A DNA stretch of 64,000 bases from Helicobacteraceae bacterium. GTDB taxonomy: Bacteria > Campylobacterota > Campylobacteria > Campylobacterales > SZUA-545. Shown piece after piece: positions 54,126-63,604 of the stretch (position 1 is its first letter; the number at the start of each line of letters is the position of its first letter). The DNA is taken from assembly GCA_031258155.1 (NCBI GenBank), contig JAIRNH010000066.1, positions 1-64,000 on the forward strand, given 5' to 3'. The position numbers and the translations under genes were made by a program. The notes beneath the pieces were generated by a model. That model did no database searches. It was not told the origin of the DNA and was given only the letters and a program-made list of their open reading frames with translations.

Positions 54126-54680
54126 GCAAAGCGTTCCGCGTGGCGACGAACGGCAATGCGGAGCGCTACGCTCGCCATAGCGTTAGGACGTAGAACGGCT
54201 TGCCGTAGGATTGCGGCATCGCCGCCTCTCTTAGCGCGGATACGCATATCCGCTCGCGGCGGACTAAACGATAACGCGAACTGCAAAGTCTCGCGCTTGA
54301 GCGAAAACAAAACAAGATCATAGACGGTTTTGGGCAATGGTAGATACGGTTATCAACGCCGAGCGCGATCTGCGCGAGATGGATACCCGCCTTCCTACGC
54401 GATTACGGGCGGTAAACACCGCCCTATCGCTCCGCGCGGGTATGACGGGAAAGGCGGGAATGACGAAAAGCGGATCGTTTCGGGGTAAAATAACGCGATA
54501 GGGTTTAAAGCGCCTAAGCGATAAAAGGAGCAAAATAACCCTCCTAACCATTAGGCTAGCGCCGCGCTCCGCTCGCGTTGTGTAGCGCGGCGATCAACCT
54601 CGTTAGCCGTTAGAATTAACGCCGCTAGCGCCTTCGTTTTATCAGCTCTCTCGTTTCTAAATAACTGCCCGCGAGCGCGA
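54126..54680. other. Gene-poor stretch
   Basis: 555 bases without a supported gene between the amidohydrolase and the DinB-like gene (opposite strands, convergent). It contains the hairpin/repeat block at 54383-54465. The 54490-54560 part reads CCTAAGCG..GGAGC..CCTAACC with no further clear structure. Confidence 0.55.
54383..54465. repeat. Double-hairpin intergenic repeat with tandem CGGG[TA]ATGACG
   Basis: Outer arms ATACCCGC (54383-54390) and GCGGGTAT (54436-54443) enclose GGGCGGT-AAAC-ACCGCCC (54407-54424). At the right end CGGGTATGACG (54437) and CGGGAATGACG (54455) are direct repeats differing at one base. Similar CGGGAATGAC elements are dispersed between genes in many proteobacterial genomes. 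No second copy was found in this window. Confidence 0.55.
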
Positions 54681-55217
54681 TTAGTCAAAAAAACGCGGCT
54701 TAATCCCCGAATAATCGTTGGTGATCGCGAGCGAATCAAAAATCTGCGAAAGCTGCCCGCGATGGTGTATGTTGTGCGCGGAAAGCATCGTCAAGAAAGC
54801 TCCGAGCGCGATCGTGACGCCGCCGTACCACTGCAACTTTACCGGCGCGTCGTATTGCGCGTCGCTTAACGCTAGAGCGAGCTTAACCCACGTTTCATCC
54901 GCGATTGAAAGCGCTTTTTTGAGATTTTCCCAGCCGTTTACGTCGAGCGGCTTTTCGTCGATCGCCGGGACATTATTAAGCGCGAGCAAAATCGCCTCCG
55001 CCGTTTTATCGCCCGTTAGCGATCCTTCGGCGATTTTCAGAAAATGAAGCGTTCCGCCCGCTAGATGTTTAGCTAACCCCTCTAGGCTTCCGTAGTAACT
55101 GCCGCGATCCGCTTGGCGCGCCGAAAGCGAAAACTCGCCGTCTAAAATTTTTACGACCGTCGCGTTTGCCTCTTGGTTTTGTTTGGCAAGACCCAAAAGA
55201 ATCGTTTTTGCGAACAT
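54681..55217 (-). CDS. DinB/YfiT-type putative metalloprotein
   Basis: The 178 residues form a predicted four-helix bundle with three His at the usual metal positions: H51 (LAKHLAGGTLHF), and H148/H152 in SAHNIHHRGQLSQ. The DinB superfamily binds metal and includes thiol transferases (bacillithiol, mycothiol, glutathione) and stress proteins. Substrate is unknown. The gene lies 46 bases after the MFS gene on the same strand, so they may be cotranscribed; the downstream 555-base stretch is gene-free. Confidence 0.83.
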   Translation of the reverse strand: MFAKTILLGLAKQNQEANATVVKILDGEFSLSARQADRGSYYGSLEGLAKHLAGGTLHFLKIAEGSLTGDKTAEAILLALNNVPAIDEKPLDVNGWENLKKALSIADETWVKLALALSDAQYDAPVKLQWYGGVTIALGAFLTMLSAHNIHHRGQLSQIFDSLAITNDYSGIKPRFFD

Positions 55218-55263
55218 AACTATCTCCTTTGTTGTTTTATCGTTGCATTATACATTTGAGCGC

Positions 55264-56439
55264 CTATGACAAACCAGCTTTTTTTCGGCGCGTTTTTGCG
55301 TCAATCAAAAACGCTGAACATAGCGCGAAGCCAAAGCCGATAATCAGCGCGCCCGCGTAACCGACGAAACTTACGCCCAAAGAGAGCGAAACAATCGAGC
55401 CGACATACGCGCCGCCGCCGATTCCCACGTTGAAAATGCCCGAATAGATCGAATTCGCCACGTCCGCCGCGTCTTTTGCCGCCGCGAGTAGGCGCGATTG
55501 CAGACCCATAAAGATCATCACGACAAAAATCCCCCAGATAAAATACAGAGCTAACGCGGCGTAGAAATTAAACGCGCTCGCTCCGAAAAGAGCCATTGTA
55601 ACGACGAGCAGTCCTAGAGGGACAATCAGCGTCAAATTGGCGTAACGATCGCCCCATAAGCCAAACAGATAGCTTCCAATCAGTCCCGCGCCGCCGCCGG
55701 CAAACAGTAGCCACGCCACGCTCGATCCCTCGTAGCCTTTCGCCTCCAAAAAAGGACCTATATAGGTAAAGGCGGTAAAGTCGCCCGTAACGATCACGGC
55801 GATCAGCGCGTAAACCCAAACGACGCTCGCGCGCCGAAAGAGGATCGGCAGGCTTTTGAAATTGCCCGCGTTTTGACAGGGCAGGCGCGGCAGGAGTTTA
55901 ACTATTACGCCCATCGCGATCAGGGCGAACGCGGCTATGATAAAAAAGGTAACGCGCCAGCCGAACGTCTGTCCGATCGCCGTGCCAAGCGGCGCTCCCA
56001 ACACCATAGCCACGGAACCGCCGGCTACAAGCGCGCCGATAGCTTTGCTTTTGGCGTTTTCCGGCGCTAAACGGACGGCGAGCGGAACGGCGATCGCCCA
56101 AAAAATCGCGTGAGCGCACGCCACGCCGATCCTCCCTACGAGCAAAGTCTCGAAATCCCCAGCCGCGCTTATCAGCAGGTGCGAGGCGATAAACGCTATA
56201 AAAAGCGCGATCAAAAGCCGTTTGCGCTCGATCTTGGCGGTCAAAACCGTAAGCGGCAGGGAGAGGATCGCCACCGCCCACGCGTAGATCGTAACCATAT
56301 AGCCCGTTTGCGCGGGATTGATATTAAAATCGGCGCTAATAGCCGTAAGCAACCCTACGGGCGCGATCTCCGTCGTGTTAAATATAAACGCCGAAAAGGA
56401 TAGGCTTGCGACGGCGAGCCACGAAGTTACTTTTTTCAT
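55264..56439 (-). CDS. MFS exporter, SotB/AraJ-like
   Basis: The 391 residues give 12 predicted TM segments. The start (FIFNTTEIAPVGLLTAISADF) and GRIGVACAHAIFWAIAVPLA match the SotB-AraJ-Bcr group of drug/sugar exporters. GGSVAMVLGAPLGTAIGQ is the conserved motif C region of antiporters. The export substrate cannot be read from the sequence. It is divergent from the sulfate operon; 222 bases separate the two starts. Confidence 0.88.
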   Translation of the reverse strand: MKKVTSWLAVASLSFSAFIFNTTEIAPVGLLTAISADFNINPAQTGYMVTIYAWAVAILSLPLTVLTAKIERKRLLIALFIAFIASHLLISAAGDFETLLVGRIGVACAHAIFWAIAVPLAVRLAPENAKSKAIGALVAGGSVAMVLGAPLGTAIGQTFGWRVTFFIIAAFALIAMGVIVKLLPRLPCQNAGNFKSLPILFRRASVVWVYALIAVIVTGDFTAFTYIGPFLEAKGYEGSSVAWLLFAGGGAGLIGSYLFGLWGDRYANLTLIVPLGLLVVTMALFGASAFNFYAALALYFIWGIFVVMIFMGLQSRLLAAAKDAADVANSIYSGIFNVGIGGGAYVGSIVSLSLGVSFVGYAGALIIGFGFALCSAFLIDAKTRRKKAGLS

Positions 56440-56596
56440 TGCTTGGCGATTGTATCAGACTCTCGCCGAACGCGGATTTAATTCGGCTAAACGATTTAAG
56501 CGGATAAACGGATTTTTAAAACGGCTCTATTAGGCTAAACGATAAAGCGTCGCCCGCGAACGCCCGTTTGCGCGATAAATTCTCGACTTGTTAATC

Positions 56597-56635
56597 GGAA
56601 TACTTGACTTTTAAGGAATAAAACCTTAGTATTCC
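56597..56635 (+). promoter_or_regulatory. Promoter with embedded inverted repeat, sulfate operon
   Basis: TTGACT (56604-56609), 17 bases, TAGTAT (56627-56632): a near-consensus sigma-70 promoter 30 bases before the sbp ATG. Arms GGAATAC (56597-56603) and GTATTCC (56629-56635) bracket it: one abuts the -35, one covers the -10. TAAGG/CCTTA form a nested pair. This is the layout of a repressor-controlled promoter; AAAGGAGAG is the ribosome site. Confidence 0.65.
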
Positions 56636-56661
56636 ACCCGATTTTAAAAAAAGGAGAGAAA

Positions 56662-57675
56662 ATGGGTTTAACTAAACCTGTTGTCGGTCTATTAGCGGCG
56701 TTGGCGACCGCCTCGGCATTAAGCGCGGCGCAAATTCAGCTTCTTAACGTGTCTTACGACCCCACAAGAGAGCTTTACAAAGCGTATAACCCCGCGTTTG
56801 TCAAATACTACAAGGCGAAAACGGGCGACGACGTAACCATTACGCAATCGCACGGCGGCAGCGCCAAGCAAGCAAACGCCGTTATCGACGGCAACCCAGC
56901 CGACGTGGTAACGCTTGCGCTCGGCGGCGACATCGACGCGATCGCGGTCAAGCGCCCCGATCTAATCGGCAAAGATTGGATCAAAAAGCTCCCGCTTAAC
57001 AGCTCGCCCTACACCTCGACGATCGTCTTTTTGGTGCGCAAGGGCAATCCTAAGGGAATCAAGGATTGGGACGATTTGGTAAAACCCGGCGTGTCGATCA
57101 TTACGCCAAATCCTAAAACCAGCGGCGGCGCGAGATGGAACTATCTGGCGGCTTGGGCTTACGCCGATAAGAAATACGGCGGCGAGGCTAAGGCGAGAGA
57201 GTTTGTCAAAAAGCTATTCGCGAACGTGCCAATTTTGGACGCGGGCGCGCGCGGTTCGACGATCACCTTCGCGCAACGCGATCAAGGCGACGTTCTGTTA
57301 GCGTGGGAGAACGAAGCGTTCTTGATTTTCGAGGAATACGAAGACGGCAAGGATCGCTTCGAGATCGTAGTTCCTTCGCTTAGCATTCTCGCCGAGCCTT
57401 CCGTAACGGTGGTGGATGGCAACGTAAAGAAAAAGGGCGAGGCGACGGTAAAGGCGGCGACGGAATACCTGAACTTCCTATACTCTAAAGAGGGTCAGCG
57501 CATAGCGGCGAAATACTACTACCGCCCGACCGATAAAGAGGTGCAAAAAGAGTTTGAGAAGGCGTTTCCTTCGCTTGAACTTGTGAAGATCGACGATTTC
57601 GGCGGTTGGGATAAAGCGCAAAAACTGCACTTTAACGACGGCGGCGAGTTCGACAAAATCTACGTGAAAAAATAG
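56662..57675 (+). CDS. sbp: Periplasmic sulfate/thiosulfate-binding protein
   Basis: The 337 residues begin with a signal peptide ([13 protein letters not shown], cut near 22). Family signatures: [59 protein letters not shown]. It captures sulfate (or thiosulfate) for the CysTWA transporter encoded next. The order sbp-cysT-cysW-cysA is the classic one. Sbp versus CysP cannot be distinguished here. Confidence 0.95.
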   Translation: MGLTKPVVGLLAALATASALSAAQIQLLNVSYDPTRELYKAYNPAFVKYYKAKTGDDVTITQSHGGSAKQANAVIDGNPADVVTLALGGDIDAIAVKRPDLIGKDWIKKLPLNSSPYTSTIVFLVRKGNPKGIKDWDDLVKPGVSIITPNPKTSGGARWNYLAAWAYADKKYGGEAKAREFVKKLFANVPILDAGARGSTITFAQRDQGDVLLAWENEAFLIFEEYEDGKDRFEIVVPSLSILAEPSVTVVDGNVKKKGEATVKAATEYLNFLYSKEGQRIAAKYYYRPTDKEVQKEFEKAFPSLELVKIDDFGGWDKAQKLHFNDGGEFDKIYVKK

Positions 57676-57683
57676 GACGGCAA

Positions 57684-58607
57684 ATGTCGTCGACCTCCTC
57701 GAAGCCTCATAAAAAAACCGCGCTTCCGGGTTTTGGATTGTCGCTTGGGTTGTCGATGACCTATCTGTCGCTGCTCGTGCTTATTCCGCTTGGAGGATTG
57801 CTGTTATACTCGACAAAGGTATCCTTCGAGCGGTTTATAGAGATCGCGACGGATTCAAGAACGTTCGCCGCGTTTGAAATCTCTTTTGGCGCGTCGTTTC
57901 TAGCCGCGAGCATAAACGCGGTTTTCGGACTGATTTTGGCGTGGGTTCTGGCGCGCTATAACTTTTTTGGCAAAAAGTTTTTAGATTCCATTATCGATCT
58001 GCCCTTCGCGATACCTACGGCGGTCGCGGGCATATCGCTAACGGCAATCTTCGCTAAAAACGGGATTTTAGGGCAGTTTTTCGCGCCCGTCGGCGCCAAA
58101 GACGAGGGCGCGGTTTTGTGGCTAAAAGAGCATATTTTCAGCTACGTTATCCCCGACGGCGGCGTTAGTATCTCTTATTCGGAGATCGGCATTACGATCG
58201 CGCTTACCTTTATCGGACTGCCGTTTATCGTGCGGACGGTTCAGCCTGTGATCGAAGAGCTAGACAAGGAGGCGGAGGAGGCGGCGATCACGCTGGGCGC
58301 GAATTACTGGACGGTGTTTAGGCGGGTGATTTTCCCATCTATCTATCCGGCGCTATTAACGGGGTTCGCGCTGGCGTTCGCAAGAGGGCTTGGCGAGTAT
58401 GGATCGGTTATCTTTATATCGAGCAACAAGCCATACGAGACCGAGATCGTGCCGCTTTTGGTCTTTATGCAATTGATGGAATACGATTACGAGGAAGCCG
58501 CCGCGATCGGCGTTTTGATGTTGGTCTGCACCTTCTTTTTGCTACTGTTAATCAACTTTTTGCAGACGTTCGCTAGGCGGCGGGGAAAGGTGAAAGCCAA
58601 TGCGTAG
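57684..58607 (+). CDS. cysT: Sulfate ABC transporter permease CysT (CysU)
   Basis: The 307 residues have about six TM helices; PFAIPTAVAGISLTAIF and the EAA loop (EAAITLGANYWTVFRRVIFP) are diagnostic. A cytosolic positive start (STSSKPHKKTALPG) precedes the first helix. It begins 8 bases after sbp and overlaps cysW by 8 bases. Confidence 0.95.
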   Translation: MSSTSSKPHKKTALPGFGLSLGLSMTYLSLLVLIPLGGLLLYSTKVSFERFIEIATDSRTFAAFEISFGASFLAASINAVFGLILAWVLARYNFFGKKFLDSIIDLPFAIPTAVAGISLTAIFAKNGILGQFFAPVGAKDEGAVLWLKEHIFSYVIPDGGVSISYSEIGITIALTFIGLPFIVRTVQPVIEELDKEAEEAAITLGANYWTVFRRVIFPSIYPALLTGFALAFARGLGEYGSVIFISSNKPYETEIVPLLVFMQLMEYDYEEAAAIGVLMLVCTFFLLLLINFLQTFARRRGKVKANA

Positions 58608-59439
58608 AGAGCCGCGCTGGTTAAAATACGCGCTGATAGGCGTGTCGCTTCTGTTTTTGGCGATCTTTATCGCGCTGCCGCTCTTTACGATCTTTCAACA
58701 GGCATTTTCAAAGGGGTTCGCGTTTTATAAAGACGCGATTTTAGAAAACGAAACCTTCGAGGCTATTAAGCTAAGCGTCCTGATCGCGGCGATCGTCGTG
58801 CCGCTTAACGCCTTTTTCGGCGTAATGGCGGCGTGGGCGATCGCCAAGTTCGAGTTCTTTGGCAAAAACGTGCTGATCACGCTGATCGAGCTGCCGTTTT
58901 CCGTTTCGCCCATTATCGCGGGTCTGATCTACGTGCTGCTTTTTGGCGCTCACGGCTGGTTTGGCGAGTGGCTTATGGAGCATGAGATTAGGATCGTTTT
59001 CGCGCTTCCTGGTATGATTTTGGCTACGGCGTTTGTTACCTTTCCGTTCGTGGCTAGGGAGCTGATACCGCTTATGCAGGAGCTTGGCAAGGACGACGAG
59101 GAGGCGTCGCTGACGCTGGGCGCGGGCGGGATATATACGTTCTGGCGCGTTACGCTTCCCAATATAAAATGGGGATTGCTATACGGCGTGATTTTGACAA
59201 ACGCGCGCGCTATGGGCGAGTTCGGCGCGGTGGCGGTGGTGAGCGGCTTGCAGCGCGGCGTTACGATCACGACGCCGCTTCAGATCGAGATTTTATACAA
59301 CGAGTATCAGCTTACCGCCGCCTTCGCGGTCGCGTCGATCTTAACCTTTCTGGCGCTGCTGACGCTGGCGGTTAAGAGCGTAATCGAGCGGTTTATAGCG
59401 CTTCAGCGCAAAGAGGTCGTATTTAAGGAAACCAAATGA
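58600..59439 (+). CDS. cysW: Sulfate ABC transporter permease CysW
   Basis: The 279 residues form the second permease half. [20 protein letters not shown] and the EAA loop [20 protein letters not shown] are CysW-like, as is [16 protein letters not shown]. It overlaps cysA by four bases (ATGA). Confidence 0.95.
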   Translation: MRREPRWLKYALIGVSLLFLAIFIALPLFTIFQQAFSKGFAFYKDAILENETFEAIKLSVLIAAIVVPLNAFFGVMAAWAIAKFEFFGKNVLITLIELPFSVSPIIAGLIYVLLFGAHGWFGEWLMEHEIRIVFALPGMILATAFVTFPFVARELIPLMQELGKDDEEASLTLGAGGIYTFWRVTLPNIKWGLLYGVILTNARAMGEFGAVAVVSGLQRGVTITTPLQIEILYNEYQLTAAFAVASILTFLALLTLAVKSVIERFIALQRKEVVFKETK

Positions 59440-60494
59440 GCATAGAGATAAGCAACCTTACCAAGCGCTTTGGAAACTTTACCGCTTTGGAGGACGTAAG
59501 CGTTACGATCAAAGAGGGGGAGCTAACGGGGCTGTTAGGTCCTAGCGGATCGGGCAAGACGACGCTGCTACGTATTATCGCGGGGCTTGAGAGCGCCGAC
59601 GAGGGCGAAATCAGGTTTTTTGGCGAGGAGGCGGGGCATAAGAACATAAAAGATCGCAACGTAGGTTTCGTCTTTCAGCACTACGCGCTTTTTAAGCACA
59701 TGAGCGTGTTTGAAAACGTAGCCTTTGGACTGAAAGCGCGGAGGCGATCGACGCGCCCAAGCAAAGACGAGATTAACGATCGCGTATTCAAACTGCTGAA
59801 AATGGTGCAGTTAGAATCGATGGCAAATCGTCTGCCAAGCGAGCTTAGCGGCGGACAGAAACAGCGCGTCGCGTTAGCTAGGGCGCTCGCGGTCGAGCCT
59901 AAGATACTGCTACTAGACGAACCTTTTGGCGCGCTGGACGCGAAGGTTAGGCAGGAGCTAAGGCGCTGGCTTAGGTTTTTGCACGACGAAATTCATATCA
60001 CCAGCGTTTTCGTAACGCACGATCAGGAGGAGGCACTGGAGGTGAGCGACAATATCGTGATCTTCAACAAAGGCAGGGTGGAGCAGATCGGCGCGCCCGA
60101 AGACGTTTACGATAGTCCAAAAACCCCTTTTGTCTATAGTTTTCTGGGCAACGTCAATCTCTTTCGCGCCCGCGTCGAGAAGGGCAGATTAAAATTAGAC
60201 GGCGGCGAGGGCGAAAGCGATCTGAAGTTTTTTATCCGCCCGCACAATATTGAGATTTCGTTAATCAAAGAGAATGAAAAGGCGATCGAATCTAGGATCG
60301 TCGCGCATAGATTTTTAGGCGGCAGGGTGCGCGTGGAGCTGGTTACGCTAGAAGGCGCTAAACCGATCGAAGCCGATATAGATAAAACGCGCTGGAATCG
60401 CGTCAAAAGCGCTAATCCCGACACGGTATTTATCAGCTTCAGCGAGGCGAAAACCTACTCGCAAAACGAGGAGTGGAACGACTATGTTATCTAA
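59436..60494 (+). CDS. cysA: Sulfate ABC transporter ATPase CysA
   Basis: The 352 residues contain Walker [12 protein letters not shown] near 35-45, signature [15 protein letters not shown], Walker [12 protein letters not shown], switch His [11 protein letters not shown], and a C-terminal regulatory TOBE-like domain ([20 protein letters not shown]). It overlaps cysH by 11 bases. Confidence 0.95.
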   Translation: MSIEISNLTKRFGNFTALEDVSVTIKEGELTGLLGPSGSGKTTLLRIIAGLESADEGEIRFFGEEAGHKNIKDRNVGFVFQHYALFKHMSVFENVAFGLKARRRSTRPSKDEINDRVFKLLKMVQLESMANRLPSELSGGQKQRVALARALAVEPKILLLDEPFGALDAKVRQELRRWLRFLHDEIHITSVFVTHDQEEALEVSDNIVIFNKGRVEQIGAPEDVYDSPKTPFVYSFLGNVNLFRARVEKGRLKLDGGEGESDLKFFIRPHNIEISLIKENEKAIESRIVAHRFLGGRVRVELVTLEGAKPIEADIDKTRWNRVKSANPDTVFISFSEAKTYSQNEEWNDYVI

Positions 60495-61140
60495 GCTATT
60501 AAAACGAATAAACGGCAAGATCGCCTTGTCGTTTAGCTATCAAGCCGAAGATATAGTCGTTTTAGACCTGGCGCTAAAAACGAGAGATAAACGCATAGAG
60601 GTTTTCACGCTCGACACCCTTAAGCATTTTGACGAGTGCTTAGCGTATCATAAGAGTGTGGAGTCGTTTTATCAGATCGGCGTTAAACGATACAGACCAA
60701 ACCCGCGCGCCGCCTCGGAGTTAGCAAAGAGGCTCGGCGAGTTTGGCGTGCGCGAGAGTCTAGAAAACCGCCGCGAGTGCTGTTCTGTCCGCAAGGTAGC
60801 CCCGCTTGGCAGGGCGCTGCGCGGCAAAGCGGCGTGGATCACGGGGTTAAGAGCCGCGCAGAGCCAAACGCGAAGCGCGCTTAACGAGATTGAATACGAC
60901 GAAAAATACGATCTCATAAAAATCAATCCGATCGCGCGCTGGAGCGATCGGGAGGTTTTCGAGTATATAGAGCGCAACAATCTGCCAATCAATCCTCTGT
61001 ATAATCGCGGTTTCAAAAGTATTGGTTGCGCGCCCTGTACCCGCGCGGTGAAAGACGGCGAGGATATACGAGCGGGGCGCTGGTGGTGGGAAAATCCCGA
61101 ACATAAAGAGTGCGGCTTACATATAAGGAATACGGCTTGA
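60484..61140 (+). CDS. cysH: Adenylylsulfate (APS) reductase CysH, [4Fe-4S] type
   Basis: CysH reduces activated sulfate to sulfite. The 218 residues carry the cluster Cys pairs C99-C100 and C182-C185 and the catalytic C210 in KECGLHI. The CC/CxxC set marks the APS-reducing class; PAPS reductases lack it. Other motifs: [13 protein letters not shown] and [11 protein letters not shown]. No APS kinase is therefore needed, and none is seen. The start overlaps cysA. Confidence 0.93.
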   Translation: MLSKLLKRINGKIALSFSYQAEDIVVLDLALKTRDKRIEVFTLDTLKHFDECLAYHKSVESFYQIGVKRYRPNPRAASELAKRLGEFGVRESLENRRECCSVRKVAPLGRALRGKAAWITGLRAAQSQTRSALNEIEYDEKYDLIKINPIARWSDREVFEYIERNNLPINPLYNRGFKSIGCAPCTRAVKDGEDIRAGRWWWENPEHKECGLHIRNTA

Positions 61141-62015
61141 ATAAACTAGACAAACTTGAATCGCAAAGCGTTTTTATTATTCGAGAGGCGTATAAGTCGT
61201 TCAAAAACGTGGGTATGTTGTGGTCTATCGGAAAGGACAGCACCGTTTTACTGTGGCTTGCGAAAAAGGCGTTTTTTGGGCATATCCCCTTCGAGCTGAT
61301 ACATATCGACACAAACTATAAAATTCCGGAGATGATCGCTTATAGAGATAAGACGGCTAAAGAGTTAAAATTAAGACTTGTGGTGGGGCAAAACAAAGAG
61401 GCGCTTAAAAATAAAAAGACGTTCGCGGACGGAATAGATAGAATATCCTGTTGCAAAGAGTTAAAGAGCGTCGCGTTAAAACGCACGCTAGACGGCTCTT
61501 GGAGCAGAAAGATATACGATCCGAAAAAAGACGCTTGGGAAGAACATAAGAGCGCGGAGACGTATAACGCCGTAATCGTCGGCGTTAGAAGCGACGAGGA
61601 GGGAAGCCGATCGAAAGAGCGCGTTTTCTCCGCTAGAGACGAAAAAAGCGAATGGGACGCGAGCTTGCAACCGCCTGAATTGTGGAATCTATACAAAACC
61701 GAATTTGCCCCGAAAACGCACGTGAGAGTTCATCCGCTTTTAGAATGGACGGAGTTAAATATATGGGAGTATATCGATAGGGAGAAAATCCCAGTGATAC
61801 CTATATATTTTGATCAAGGCGAAGGCAAAAGATACCGATCGCTTGGTTGCTATCCATGCACAAGCCCCGTCGAGTCCGCCGCTAAAAATCCCGCCGAAAT
61901 TATTAAAGAGCTTGTAAGCGGAAAGTTTAAGAACATAGCGGAGCGATCGGGGCGCGCGCAGGACAAAGAGGGGGGAGGCACTCTTGAGGCGCTACGTAAA
62001 GAGGGGTATATGTGA
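61137..62015 (+). CDS. cysD: Sulfate adenylyltransferase subunit 2 CysD
   Basis: CysD makes APS from sulfate and ATP. The 292 residues contain the PP-loop [14 protein letters not shown], the [10 protein letters not shown] strand and [16 protein letters not shown] choose the TTG at 61137 (TTGA with the cysH stop, AAGGAA 7 bases before), giving [18 protein letters not shown]; the frame is open nine codons further up but without better support. It needs CysN as GTPase partner. Confidence 0.95.
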   Translation: MNKLDKLESQSVFIIREAYKSFKNVGMLWSIGKDSTVLLWLAKKAFFGHIPFELIHIDTNYKIPEMIAYRDKTAKELKLRLVVGQNKEALKNKKTFADGIDRISCCKELKSVALKRTLDGSWSRKIYDPKKDAWEEHKSAETYNAVIVGVRSDEEGSRSKERVFSARDEKSEWDASLQPPELWNLYKTEFAPKTHVRVHPLLEWTELNIWEYIDREKIPVIPIYFDQGEGKRYRSLGCYPCTSPVESAAKNPAEIIKELVSGKFKNIAERSGRAQDKEGGGTLEALRKEGYM

Positions 62016-63385
62016 TGAGCGCAAAACATCATTTAGAAAGAATGAATATCGTTATAACGGGACACGTCGATCACGGAAAAAGCACGCTTGTCGGACGAAT
62101 GCTGGCGGACGCCTCTTCTTTGCCCAAAGGGAAGCTGGACGCGCTTAAAAAGCGGTGCGAAAAAAACGGCAAGGTTTTTGAATACTCTATGCTATTAGAC
62201 GCGCTAGAAGACGAGCAAAAGCAGGGCATAACGATAGACAGCGCGAGAATCTTCTTTAAGAGTAAAATCAGAGAGTATATTATTATAGACGCGCCAGGGC
62301 ATATAGAGTTTTTGAGGAATATGCTAAGCGGAGCGTCCAGAGCCGTAGCGGCTGTGTTGGTGATAGACGCGCTAGAGGGCGTCGCCGAAAACTCCAAACG
62401 GCACGGGCTTCTTTTATCGTTGCTTGGCATATCCCAAGTGTTAGTCGCCGTTAATAAACTCGATCTATTCAATTACGACGAGAAAGTTTTTAGAAAGATA
62501 AAAAACGAATACGAAAAATACCTAGAAAGCCTGAACGTCAAACCGATCGCGTTTATCCCAATAAGCGCGAGAGAGGGCAAAAATATCGTAAAAAACGCGA
62601 AGGAAACGCCTTGGTATAACGGAAAAAACGTTCTTCAAACGCTAGACGGCTTAAGCAATCTTCCGTCGAACGAAAAGCTATTTTTCGCTATGCCTTTGCA
62701 AGACGTCTATCGCTTCAGCGACGATAACGACGATAGGAGAATCTACGCGGGAACGATAGTAAGCGGCGAAATAAAAAGAGGGAGTTTAGTTAGGTTTCTG
62801 CCCTCGAACGCGGAGGCGCATATCGATAACATAGAGGTTTGGAACGCCCCTCGCAAAGAGTCCGCCAAAGCGATCGAGGCGTGCGGTTTTACCTTGAAAG
62901 AAGATATATACGTGAAAAACGGCGAGGTTATGGTAAAAGCCGACGAGCGCGCGCCGATTATCGTAACCTCTAAAATAAGAGCGAATATTATCTGGCTTGG
63001 TCGGCGTCCGTTTGTCGCCGACGAGAACTATTTGCTTAAATTAGGCGGCGCGAAGGTAGGCGTAAAACTCGTAAAAATAGAGAAAGCGTTAGGCGAACCG
63101 AACGAGGGGACAAACTATAAAGAGCTTAAGCGAAACGAGTGCGGAAGCGTTATCCTCTCGCTATCGCGCCCTATCGCGTTATCGACCTTTTACGATAACG
63201 CCGCTCTAGGGCGGTTTGTGATAGTTGACGGATACGACGCGGCGGCGGCGGGTATCGTCTTAGAAAGCGTTAAAGACGAAGAGGCGGATAGATTGGCGCG
63301 GGATAGTTTCGAGGAGGAGCTTTTTGCTCTTTTAAAAAAACATTTTCCGCACCGGTTTAACGATCCCGTTTTATATCAAATATAA
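62015..63385 (+). CDS. cysN: Sulfate adenylyltransferase subunit 1 CysN
   Basis: The 456 residues are a GTPase: GHVDHGKST at 16-24, DSARIFFK effector region, [11 protein letters not shown] and VAVNKLDLF, then EF-Tu-like domains 2 and 3. No CysC (APS kinase) domain is fused at the C-terminus. GTP hydrolysis drives APS formation by CysD. ATG 62015 shares its A with the cysD TGA. Confidence 0.95.
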   Translation: MSAKHHLERMNIVITGHVDHGKSTLVGRMLADASSLPKGKLDALKKRCEKNGKVFEYSMLLDALEDEQKQGITIDSARIFFKSKIREYIIIDAPGHIEFLRNMLSGASRAVAAVLVIDALEGVAENSKRHGLLLSLLGISQVLVAVNKLDLFNYDEKVFRKIKNEYEKYLESLNVKPIAFIPISAREGKNIVKNAKETPWYNGKNVLQTLDGLSNLPSNEKLFFAMPLQDVYRFSDDNDDRRIYAGTIVSGEIKRGSLVRFLPSNAEAHIDNIEVWNAPRKESAKAIEACGFTLKEDIYVKNGEVMVKADERAPIIVTSKIRANIIWLGRRPFVADENYLLKLGGAKVGVKLVKIEKALGEPNEGTNYKELKRNECGSVILSLSRPIALSTFYDNAALGRFVIVDGYDAAAAGIVLESVKDEEADRLARDSFEEELFALLKKHFPHRFNDPVLYQI

Positions 63386-63394
63386 GGAGAGGCG

Positions 63395-63604
63395 ATGAAC
63401 ATAAGAATTAACGACGAAGAGAAAAGTTTTAAGCAAGAGGCTTTATCGATCGCCGAGTTGCTAAAGATAGAGAACGTATCGCAACCAGATATGGTTTCGG
63501 TTCAACTAAACGACGAGTTTTTGCGTCAAAACGAATACGAAACGACGAAGCTAAAAGAGGGCGACGCGGTTAATTTTCTATATTTTATGGGCGGCGGGCG
63601 ATGA
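63395..63604 (+). CDS. Small sulfur-carrier protein (ThiS/HcyS-like) ending GGGR
   Basis: The 69 residues fit a ubiquitin-fold sulfur carrier: DEEKSFKQEALSIAELLKIE, then MVSVQLNDEF and LKEGDAVNFLYFMGGGR. Active carriers end in Gly-Gly, whose carboxyl is adenylated and turned into a thiocarboxylate; here one Arg follows three Gly, so a protease may have to trim it. Placement after cysN and before a ThiF/MoeB enzyme (ATGA overlap) suits the Wolinella HcyS-HcyF system or ThiS. The start follows GGAGAGGCG. Confidence 0.8.
   Translation: MNIRINDEEKSFKQEALSIAELLKIENVSQPDMVSVQLNDEFLRQNEYETTKLKEGDAVNFLYFMGGGR

Noticed and set aside
55898-56281. 127-codon frame inside the MFS gene
   Set aside because: Same-strand shadow in another frame, Arg-rich as expected from GC-rich third positions.
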